Source: Promethearchaeota archaeon
GTDB lineage: Archaea > Asgardarchaeota > Lokiarchaeia > Sigynarchaeales > MK-D1
Direction: 5' to 3'
NCBI GenBank assembly: GCA_016839865.1
Contig: JAEOTN010000131.1
Span: forward strand, 1 to 13,503
DNA: 13,503 bases
A program made the position numbers and the translations under genes. Positions 8,297 through 13,503 of the stretch are shown here, in pieces. Each line of letters opens with the position of its first letter. Position 1 is the first letter of the stretch. The notes below the pieces were generated by a model that was not told where the DNA came from, ran no database searches, and saw only the letters and a program-made list of their open reading frames with translations.

Positions 8297-8905
8297 TTAT
8301 GCTAATAGAAATGAATTATTTTTACGTGAGATGTCAATTAGTTTCTGAGTAACATCCTGGAATAAACTTTCAACATTATATCCTGTTCTGGAGGAAGTCT
8401 CAAAATATTTCGTTACATGGTAATCATGAATCCATTTTTTGATGTAATCAGAATCGATAGAAGCCCATGAGTTGTTTACTAAGTCTTTTTTATTACCAAT
8501 CAGAAAGATTGGGATATCTTTGGCATGAGTACGCGCTCCTTCTAAAACTTCCATCCAATCTACCAAATGATAAAGGGATTTCATACGAGATAGATCAAAA
8601 GCCACCAGGATTATATCAGCACCCTTAGTATAGTCTTTTAATAAAAATCGGAAACGTGGTTCTCCTGCAAAATCCCATAGGAGCAATTTTAAATATACAT
8701 CACAAAACCCATGTGCGAACTTAATATTCTTGACAAAAAAATCAGACCCAATGGTCATTTTAGTGTCTTCAGTAAATTTTCCAGTAGTGTATCTCATCAA
8801 AAGAGAAGTTTTTCCGATTCCTCCTTCTCCTAAAATAATGATCTTTTTGGAAATCACTAGGCACTTGTTACCACCAATATACGATAAATTTCCTAGGTCT
8901 TCCAT
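8297..8905 (-). CDS. Ras/Rab-type small GTPase
   Basis: A 202-residue single-domain GTPase. Motifs are G1 GEGGIGKT (26-33), G2 threonine in MTIGSDF (T51, the Rab-like form), G3 WDFAGE (77-82), G4 NKKD (138-141) and G5 ETSSRTG (169-175). The catalytic glutamine of G3 (AGQ in Ras/Rab) is glutamate here (AGE), which may change hydrolysis rate. About 15 residues precede the first strand, and the C-terminus (NNSFLLA) has no cysteine prenylation motif, so membrane attachment, if any, is by other means. I place the start at the ATG at 8905, with GGAG (8916-8919) 10 bases upstream. The TTG at 8914 would sit 1 base from that site. It is the first gene of an operon with the Rag-like GTPase 19 bases downstream, so the two are probably made together; functional pairing is inference. 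Confidence 0.95.
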   Translation of the reverse strand: MEDLGNLSYIGGNKCLVISKKIIILGEGGIGKTSLLMRYTTGKFTEDTKMTIGSDFFVKNIKFAHGFCDVYLKLLLWDFAGEPRFRFLLKDYTKGADIILVAFDLSRMKSLYHLVDWMEVLEGARTHAKDIPIFLIGNKKDLVNNSWASIDSDYIKKWIHDYHVTKYFETSSRTGYNVESLFQDVTQKLIDISRKNNSFLLA

Positions 8906-8954
8906 TTTGATCAATCTCCATCAATATTTCTTAAATCAATAATGTCGGAAAAAC

Positions 8955-8964
8955 GGTAAATATG
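8955..8964 (-). promoter_or_regulatory. Weak TATA candidate for the GTPase operon
   Basis: On the minus strand CATATTTACC lies about 55 bases before the ATG at 8905. Transcription would start near 8935, leaving a leader of about 30 bases that holds the GGAG site. The match is weak and the surrounding sequence is AT-rich. Confidence 0.28.
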
Positions 8965-9069
8965 ATCACTATTGGAATTTTTTTGGAAAATAATTCAATT
9001 GTTTCTTTTTAGTCGATGTAAGATTTTGAATTTTTTATTGGAATATTTTGCCGAAATTTTCATGGAAAT

Positions 9070-9079
9070 AAATTATAAG
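9070..9079 (+). promoter_or_regulatory. Candidate TATA box for the coiled-coil gene
   Basis: AAATTATAAG on the plus strand lies about 60 bases before the ATG at 9135. The expected start near 9100 gives a leader of about 35 bases ending in a strong GGGAGG site (9122-9127), 7 bases before the ATG. The spacing is right for a normal archaeal promoter and leader. Confidence 0.45.
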
Positions 9080-9134
9080 ACTGTTAGAGATGTAATGGAT
9101 CATATGAGTGGTTTGGTGAAAGGGAGGTTCTTAC

Positions 9135-9320
9135 ATGAAAGATAAGGATATACAAAACATAATCGAAGCTATCAGCTTTATCGAGGATCAACTCCAGAAA
9201 AACCAGAAAAAGTTAAGCAGCAAAGTGGGAGAACTCGAAAAAATGCTCAGTGCAATTAATTTACGTGTAGCTGAACTTGAAGAAAGTACCTATCAAAAAG
9301 TAAGTAAAAATCAAAATTAA
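9135..9320 (+). CDS. Small coiled-coil protein, 61 residues
   Basis: This short gene is credible because GGGAGG (9122-9127) lies 7 bases before the ATG and because the product is a near-continuous coiled coil rather than random sequence. Core positions I6, I9, I13, I16, L20, N23, L27, V31, L34, L38, I41, V45 and L48 follow 3-4 spacing with one irregularity around 27-31. Asparagine in a core position (N23) is often seen in parallel dimers. There are no cysteines, signal peptide or membrane segment, so it is probably a cytoplasmic dimer or a helix that packs on a partner. It is divergent from the two GTPase genes (229 bases between starts) and ends 7 bases from the convergent VWA gene. No family is recognised. 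It might be an adaptor or effector for a neighbouring GTPase, but that is speculation from position. Confidence 0.75.
   Translation: MKDKDIQNIIEAISFIEDQLQKNQKKLSSKVGELEKMLSAINLRVAELEESTYQKVSKNQN
9301..9320 (-). terminator. Probable T-rich terminator of the VWA gene inside the coiled-coil gene
   Basis: After the VWA stop at 9328 the minus strand soon reads TTAATTTTGATTTTTACTTA, opposite the last codons of the plus-strand coiled-coil gene. No other T-rich tract lies between the two stops, so minus-strand transcription probably ends within the 3' end of the facing gene. Confidence 0.4.
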
Positions 9321-9327
9321 TCTCTTT

Positions 9328-10518
9328 CTAAGCTGATCCAGGATTTATTAACCCACCGCAATTTCTACAGGATTTTATTTCATTATACATTTTTTCTAAA
9401 CAGGATTGATGGTAATAGGCACTACAGCTGCATTGGTATACTGTTTCTTCACCGGTCATAAAAATATTGCTACAGAACGAGCATACATCCTCAATATTTT
9501 CTACAATATTGTCCAGAACCTTGGTCATTTTGATAGGTTTCCCTGCAAATCCATCTTCATCCAATACTTTGATGGATTGACCACCAGTGATTTTCATTAA
9601 TTGTTGGACGGAATGTGGAACTTTTAATAAGAAAAAGCAATTCGGGCAGCGAAAGACTGTTTTATCTTGAAATTCCGAGTTATCTCGATCCGACCACATG
9701 CTAGCGCAATGCATATGAATTGGTCTACTACATGAGGGGCAGAAACGACCACACGAATAAAAAGGATTGCTACATACGGGGCATGTATTTTGGTAACATA
9801 TCTGGCATTTATGATCGACCTTCCCCATCATTTCTCGAATCTCACTAATACTGGGGCGGCGTAAATCGACAGCAATTTCAGCAACTAATCGTGGTAATTT
9901 ACTTGCTTTATTCGGATCAAAATAATCAGTATCAGCTGATTGTTTTTTGCTTGCAAATCCCTCTGCTGCTCGATACAGGGCTTTAGCATTTGAAAAGAAT
10001 CCATACTCTGAGTTTGTTGCATTAGCAATTTGTCTATATGGATTTAATGAGCGATCCATTTCGAGAAGCCCAAGTTGGCAGATGTCAATATAAACTCCAA
10101 GACCTTGTGCTGCTTTAATTATCTTCTGCATTCGTGCGGGTTCAATATCAGGCTTAGATGCATCTGTAAAAATGATAATACGCTGATTTGCACCACCAAG
10201 ATGACGAATTTTTTTAACTAGCATCTGAAGAGCAAATGCAATTCCATCTACAACATTTGCGGTACCGGATATTTCCAATTTATTCAACTGACTTGCCAAA
10301 AAATCTGAATTGTTTGAAAAATCCGCCAATTTGATAATGCGAGTTCCAATTGCAGCAATAGCAATCGAATCTTTGGGATCTTTTCGAATTTTGTTTTCAA
10401 TAAAAAGTTTCACCAATTTTTGAATAGTTCTAAGTCGATTTGGCTTAAAATCCGTACGAATCATCGATCGAGAACAATCCCAGAGAATTACAGTATCTTC
10501 TAATGCGATGGAACTCAT
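9328..10518 (-). CDS. VWA-domain protein with two C4HC3 zinc fingers, Ssl1/p44-like
   Basis: A 396-residue protein. Residues 8-190 form a VWA domain with a MIDAS-type metal site: DCSRS (D14, S16, S18), T86 and D119 in FTDAS. The stretch after the first strand, SRSM then DFKPNRL (16-29), closely matches the start of eukaryotic Ssl1/p44 (SRTM, DLKPNRL, recalled from memory), the TFIIH subunit whose VWA domain binds and activates the XPD helicase. Two zinc fingers follow. C246, C249, C260, C263, H268, C271, C291, C294 and C346, C349, C363, C365, H370, C373, C384, C387 both have C4HC3 order, as in PHD, RING-CH or Nse1-type RINGs. C238, C241 and C256 are additional. Ssl1/p44 also ends in zinc fingers. 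It may be a transcription/repair scaffold or a ubiquitin-ligase-like protein. No clear ribosome site precedes the ATG, so the mRNA may be leaderless. Confidence 0.88.
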   Translation of the reverse strand: MSSIALEDTVILWDCSRSMIRTDFKPNRLRTIQKLVKLFIENKIRKDPKDSIAIAAIGTRIIKLADFSNNSDFLASQLNKLEISGTANVVDGIAFALQMLVKKIRHLGGANQRIIIFTDASKPDIEPARMQKIIKAAQGLGVYIDICQLGLLEMDRSLNPYRQIANATNSEYGFFSNAKALYRAAEGFASKKQSADTDYFDPNKASKLPRLVAEIAVDLRRPSISEIREMMGKVDHKCQICYQNTCPVCSNPFYSCGRFCPSCSRPIHMHCASMWSDRDNSEFQDKTVFRCPNCFFLLKVPHSVQQLMKITGGQSIKVLDEDGFAGKPIKMTKVLDNIVENIEDVCSFCSNIFMTGEETVYQCSCSAYYHQSCLEKMYNEIKSCRNCGGLINPGSA

Positions 10519-10547
10519 GTTTAGTTCAATTCTTTGAATGTATTGAG

Positions 10548-10571
10548 AAAAAAATGAGAAAAAAATCTCAT
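10548..10571 (-). terminator. Hairpin and double T-tract ending the ABC-2 operon
   Basis: On the minus strand ATGAGA (10566-10571) is followed by six T, then TCTCAT (10554-10559), then a run of T to 10548. The arms are perfectly complementary, so the RNA can form a 6-bp hairpin with a U loop and a U tail. It starts 18 bases after the permease stop at 10590 and ends 30 bases before the VWA start, separating the two transcripts. Confidence 0.6.
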
Positions 10572-10589
10572 CCTTTTTGCATATTTTAT

Positions 10590-12368
10590 TTAATGGGAAT
10601 TGAAGTTTTTATATGCTATCCCTCTTATTACTCCAGCCAATAGCAATGCTGTTCCCAACATTACTAAAGCACCATAAAGGGCAGATCCACCCAATAATGC
10701 TCCGACATAAAAACCAACAATTATTGGGAGAAAATTCACAATATAAATAATAATGATCCCCAGAGCTATTTTCCAGAATTTGTGTTTCACATTAAGCATC
10801 TGTATAGTGTATTTATTTCGCATTTTACCAAAGAAGCGCGAATATAACACTAATGATAATTCTGTGCCATAGAAATATATCACAAAAAAGCTTACAGTTA
10901 TCAAAATTGCAGGAGTTAACGGATTAAAAACAAGTGGAAATCTTCCTATCAAAGAGAAAATAATCAAGATCAAACTTGGTGCAAGCGCAGATGCTGCTAA
11001 TGAAAGGAACATAATTCTTCTTTTAACACGATATATATCTCGCATATTAGAAGGCAAAATGTATAATAATCCTCCGGTCTCGCTTTCAGGGGCAGTAACA
11101 CACATAATTGCAAAGGATATCGTCATTCCTGAATAAGCAAATGCAAACATTCCAACACTGAAAAATTCTGCATAACCACCCCCGCTAATCATAAATATTT
11201 GTATAAGCAACACTAATGGCATCAATATGGGAAATATGAATTGAAGTGTTGAGGAAAAATTTCGAAATATAAATGTCACATCTTTCTTGAAAATTGCTTT
11301 TGTTGGTTTGTGAAGGTCCAATTTGATAGTTACTTCTTCAGGAGATTTTTGCTTTGATTCATATACTTCCTCTTTAACAAGAGATGACAAAATCTTCATA
11401 GATCGGCGAAACAATAAATAAGCTGCACCAGTAACGAGTAAAAAACCAGCTACAGCTACCCAAATGTATAGCGTTGGAATTAAATGCCATCCAACCGTCA
11501 AACCCATCAAAAAGATTGAATAGAGATGTGTTAATCCAAATGGATAAATAACTAAATTTGTGATGATATTGACTGTTTGTGAATTAACATCAAATCCTGC
11601 TTGCACAACTGGAAACAGCAATGAAATTGCCAAACTTGCTCCTAAACTTACAATAGAATACATTAACGTTACAAGGATTTGTAATACTGTTCGAAATTTC
11701 GATCCACCTGTTGGTTTGTACACTTTTTTTGCAATATAGAGAGAGACAGAGATCATTAGGGAAAACAAGAAGACCACATTCACGAAGGAAATAACTGCCG
11801 AAACTAATACAAACAAAACTATTTCTATCCATGTACCTCCAAATACGAATATTCCCAATCCAGAAGCTACAGGTAATCCAATTAGCATAGTAACTAATTG
11901 CCAATTGATTAATCGGAAATAGGTCAGATAAGCAGTTAGTTTAATTTTCTTTCGGGGTATCGGTAATGTATGCAAATATTTGAAAGCAGATGAAGAAAAG
12001 AATCCAATCAGACTTATTAGACCATAAGTGAAGATAAACATAAATTGGAATACTAAGACCATTGCATTGGAGAATGAAATATCAAAAATTGAACTTTCAA
12101 TAGAACTTGGATCTATAGCCTCCATTGAGCTCACTGTTAATGTATATACGAATAATGCAAATATTGATGAAATGACTTTCATCATGACTGCAGTGGAGTA
12201 TAAATATCGCTGGTTGTCCCGTATCCGTTCTTTTAACCGATCCAAACCTGATCCTGAGGTTGCTATTGATCCTTCTAGGAAAACTTCTCGATGTAATACC
12301 TTTGATAATTTCCATGCATTAAGAGGAACTTTGACATCTTGTGGAGTGCGCATTTTTTGTAAACTCAT
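10590..12368 (-). CDS. ABC-2 type exporter permease made of two fused halves
   Basis: A 592-residue polytopic membrane protein with about 12-13 hydrophobic segments (near 60-80, 100-125, 152-174, 180-212, 226-255, 270-290, 297-320, 373-396, 400-424, 450-473, 484-510, 532-556, 560-582) and charged loops at 1-50 and 320-370. It is the membrane part of an ABC-2 exporter. Two similar cytoplasmic motifs, HTLPIPRKKIKLTAYLTYF (133-151) and YILPSNMRDIYRVKRRIMF (436-454), occupy equivalent places in each half. This suggests duplication and fusion, so one chain may be a complete channel, as in EcsB-like and related permeases. The ATG overlaps the ATPase stop as ATGA, so the pair is translationally coupled. 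A hairpin and T-tract terminator follows. Substrate cannot be told; drugs, lipids or peptides are all known for this superfamily. Confidence 0.9.
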   Translation of the reverse strand: MSLQKMRTPQDVKVPLNAWKLSKVLHREVFLEGSIATSGSGLDRLKERIRDNQRYLYSTAVMMKVISSIFALFVYTLTVSSMEAIDPSSIESSIFDISFSNAMVLVFQFMFIFTYGLISLIGFFSSSAFKYLHTLPIPRKKIKLTAYLTYFRLINWQLVTMLIGLPVASGLGIFVFGGTWIEIVLFVLVSAVISFVNVVFLFSLMISVSLYIAKKVYKPTGGSKFRTVLQILVTLMYSIVSLGASLAISLLFPVVQAGFDVNSQTVNIITNLVIYPFGLTHLYSIFLMGLTVGWHLIPTLYIWVAVAGFLLVTGAAYLLFRRSMKILSSLVKEEVYESKQKSPEEVTIKLDLHKPTKAIFKKDVTFIFRNFSSTLQFIFPILMPLVLLIQIFMISGGGYAEFFSVGMFAFAYSGMTISFAIMCVTAPESETGGLLYILPSNMRDIYRVKRRIMFLSLAASALAPSLILIIFSLIGRFPLVFNPLTPAILITVSFFVIYFYGTELSLVLYSRFFGKMRNKYTIQMLNVKHKFWKIALGIIIIYIVNFLPIIVGFYVGALLGGSALYGALVMLGTALLLAGVIRGIAYKNFNSH

Positions 12369-13165
12369 TTCAGTGTCCCTTGCAGTTTTTTCAAAATATG
12401 TTGCACTGAAGCATCCTCTTCAGTTATTTTAAGGAAAACATCCTCCAAAGATGCACCAGCTTCTTGAACCACTTCACGGAGTTCTTCTAGTGTTCCTTCA
12501 GCTACAATCTTACCATTATTGATGATTCCGATTCGATCTACTAAATCTTCTGCTACTTCCATTATGTGTGTGGATAATAAAACTCCCCCACCATTGGATA
12601 CATGAATTCTCAGTATATCTTTCAAAACCCTGCTCATTTTTGCGTCTAATCCTGCTAAGGGTTCATCCATTATCAATAGCTCAGGATCGTGAATTAATGC
12701 TGCAATAATTTGCATTTTCTGTCTATTTCCCTTAGAAAGTGTGATAATGGGGCTATCATAATACTGCATTGCACCCATCGATTCCATTAAGTTGGTAAGA
12801 ACTCTATATGCCTCATTTGGATCCAACTGACGAACTGAAATGATGAAATTAAATAATTCTCGAGGAGATAAACTTTTGTACAGAAGTGGTTCTTCACTCA
12901 CGTAACCGATTTGCGCTTTAACACTATTTTCATTATTCCCAATGAAGGGATTTACGCCCAATAATTCGATTTCCCCATGGTCAGGATCAAGTAATCCAAT
13001 AATATTTTTTATCGCAGTAGTCTTTCCAGCACCATTAGGTCCTAAAAGACCATAAATTTCTCCTTTTCTCACGGTAAAGGAGATTCCGTCGACTGCCTTA
13101 ACGGTATCGAAGTGTTTAACTAAATTATTAACATACAACACTTTATTATTGCTTTCGTGACTCAT
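12365..13165 (-). CDS. ABC-2 type exporter ATPase (CcmA-like)
   Basis: A 266-residue cytoplasmic ATPase powering the downstream ABC-2 permease. Motifs are Walker A GPNGAGKT (42-49), signature LSKGNRQK (143-150), Walker B LLIMDEPLAGLD (163-174) and the switch histidine STH (H200). The Q-loop position reads GYVSEEP with glutamate (E91) for glutamine, a change common in this exporter ATPase group. Residues 235-243 (GASLEDVFL) are the conserved C-terminal signature of the family, seen in many drug- and lipid-export ATPases. Length is a little under the usual 300, so there is no extra domain. AGGA (13177-13180) lies 11 bases before the ATG. It is first in a two-gene operon, overlaps the permease by 4 bases, and faces a divergent plus-strand gene across 304 bases. 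Confidence 0.95.
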   Translation of the reverse strand: MSHESNNKVLYVNNLVKHFDTVKAVDGISFTVRKGEIYGLLGPNGAGKTTAIKNIIGLLDPDHGEIELLGVNPFIGNNENSVKAQIGYVSEEPLLYKSLSPRELFNFIISVRQLDPNEAYRVLTNLMESMGAMQYYDSPIITLSKGNRQKMQIIAALIHDPELLIMDEPLAGLDAKMSRVLKDILRIHVSNGGGVLLSTHIMEVAEDLVDRIGIINNGKIVAEGTLEELREVVQEAGASLEDVFLKITEEDASVQHILKKLQGTLK

Positions 13166-13210
13166 CTTTTTTTTAATCCTTAAATGTCTGGTTAAGTATT
13201 CTTATTGAAG

Positions 13211-13223
13211 TTAAATTATAACT
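13211..13223 (-). promoter_or_regulatory. TATA candidate for the ABC-2 exporter operon
   Basis: On the minus strand TTATAATTTAA lies about 50 bases before the ATG at 13165. It predicts a transcription start near 13190 and a leader of about 25 bases that contains the AGGA ribosome site. Confidence 0.4.
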
Positions 13224-13304
13224 ATTTTTGAAATGTTTTTGATGTTTTTGTGATTCGATGCGAAATCGCTGAAATAAATCTATAGCATAAATACACATCG
13301 ATAG

Positions 13305-13342
13305 GTGTCAAGCTGATTTGACATGTAAAGTATACTTGACAC
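13305..13342. repeat. 8-bp inverted repeat upstream of a TATA box, possible activator site
   Basis: GTGTCAAG (13305-13312) and CTTGACAC (13335-13342) are exact reverse complements 22 bases apart. A third TTGACA (13318-13323) lies between, making a shorter TGTCAA-N6-TTGACA pair, and AAGTATACTT (13328-13337) is itself a palindrome. The element ends 3 bases before the plus-strand TATA box, the usual place for an archaeal activator or for a repressor that blocks TBP. Confidence 0.5.
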
Positions 13343-13345
13343 ATC

Positions 13346-13353
13346 TATATAAA
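13346..13353 (+). promoter_or_regulatory. TATA box for the rightmost gene
   Basis: TATATAAA on the plus strand is a near-consensus archaeal TATA box. Transcription would start about 13375-13380, giving a leader of about 90 bases before the ATG at 13470. Confidence 0.6.
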
Positions 13354-13380
13354 TGTATTGATCCAGTTTTATTTCATTTC

Positions 13381-13395
13381 TTGAGATTATCTCAA
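13381..13395. promoter_or_regulatory. Perfect 15-bp palindrome at the expected transcription start
   Basis: TTGAGAT, one T, ATCTCAA: seven-base arms match exactly around one central base. It begins within a few bases of the start predicted from the TATA box, where a dimeric helix-turn-helix repressor would block RNA polymerase. The regulator is unknown. Confidence 0.55.
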
Positions 13396-13469
13396 ACAGA
13401 TAAATAGGATATCTATCAGGTAAAAAGATGATGAGCAAGTGATCACAAAGTGACGAATGAGATGTTATT

Positions 13470-13503
13470 ATGGGAAACGAAAAAGGAGCTGCATTAGGTA
13501 TTA
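13470..13503 (+). CDS. Start of a plus-strand gene, cut by window edge
   Basis: ATG at 13470 opens a frame reading MGNEKGAALGI to the window end. It lies about 90 bases after a predicted promoter, and a TGA just upstream in frame limits the start to here. No clear ribosome site is seen; GTGATC at 13439-13444 is too far away. The small and glycine-rich residues after KGAALG look like the beginning of a membrane segment, which is a guess from 11 residues. Too short to name. Confidence 0.5.
   Translation, partial: MGNEKGAALGI

Larger units (their letters stand above)
13166..13469. other. Divergent intergenic regulatory region
   Basis: These 304 bases separate two divergently read genes and hold no credible gene. 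The left third carries the minus-strand exporter promoter. 13230-13300 is AT-rich with a repeated GATGTTTTTG-like stretch and nothing else I can name. The right half carries the plus-strand promoter with its inverted repeats and palindrome. Short frames opening at the ATGs at 13428 and 13462 close within 12 codons. Confidence 0.7.

Noticed and set aside
8906..8914. TTG at 8914 as start of the small GTPase gene
   Set aside because: It lies 1 base after the GGAG site, too close for initiation; the ATG at 8905 has normal spacing.
8972..9053. ATTGGAAT-type repeats in the divergent region (about 8972 and 9038)
   Set aside because: Imperfect, AT-rich and short; no regular spacing or symmetry.
9062..9145. 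27-codon plus-strand frame starting MEINYKTVRD
   Set aside because: It runs over the promoter and ribosome site of the coiled-coil gene, has no ribosome site of its own, and is short enough to be chance.
12028..12432. 134-codon plus-strand open frame
   Set aside because: It is antisense to the ABC-2 permease and ATPase, whose frames carry clear family motifs; the translated sequence shows no domain or membrane pattern of its own.

Overview
The window looks like chromosomal DNA from an Asgard archaeon, possibly of the Heimdallarchaeia side (inference, no marker gene present). The DNA is clearly AT-rich. Promoters look archaeal: TATA-like boxes with GGTGG or GGGAGG ribosome binding sites. There is a Rag/Gtr-type GTPase fused to a longin-like domain, a Ras/Rab-type small GTPase, and a von Willebrand A (VWA) protein with RING/PHD-like zinc fingers resembling the TFIIH subunit Ssl1/p44. 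That combination is eukaryote-like, and outside eukaryotes it is typical of Asgard archaea. No RNA gene, CRISPR array, insertion sequence or origin was seen.

Left block (1-6500, minus strand): a three-gene export/surface cassette read in the order ATPase, permease, secreted protein. The ATPase is LolD/MacB-type with an extra winged-helix-like tail. The permease is a 947-residue, ten-helix FtsX/MacB-type protein. The last gene overlaps the permease by 4 bases and encodes a very large secreted, sequon-rich protein that runs off the left edge. The 205 bases upstream of the ATPase gene hold several inverted repeats and a likely terminator for the next block.

Middle block (6706-10518): two GTPase genes form an operon (small Ras/Rab-like GTPase, then the Rag-like G domain-winged helix-longin protein). 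Divergent from them is a 61-residue coiled-coil protein with a strong ribosome binding site. Facing it tail to tail, 7 bases apart, is the VWA/zinc-finger gene. I see this group as the most interesting part of the window; a shared signalling role is inference from proximity only.

Right block (10590-13165, minus strand): an ABC-2 type exporter, with ATPase and a 592-residue permease made of two half-transporters in one chain, overlapping by 4 bases. A hairpin plus T-tract separates it from the VWA gene.

Right edge (13166-13503): a regulatory region with a plus-strand TATA box, an 8-bp inverted repeat upstream of it, a perfect 15-bp palindrome at the expected transcription start, and the first 11 codons of a plus-strand gene.
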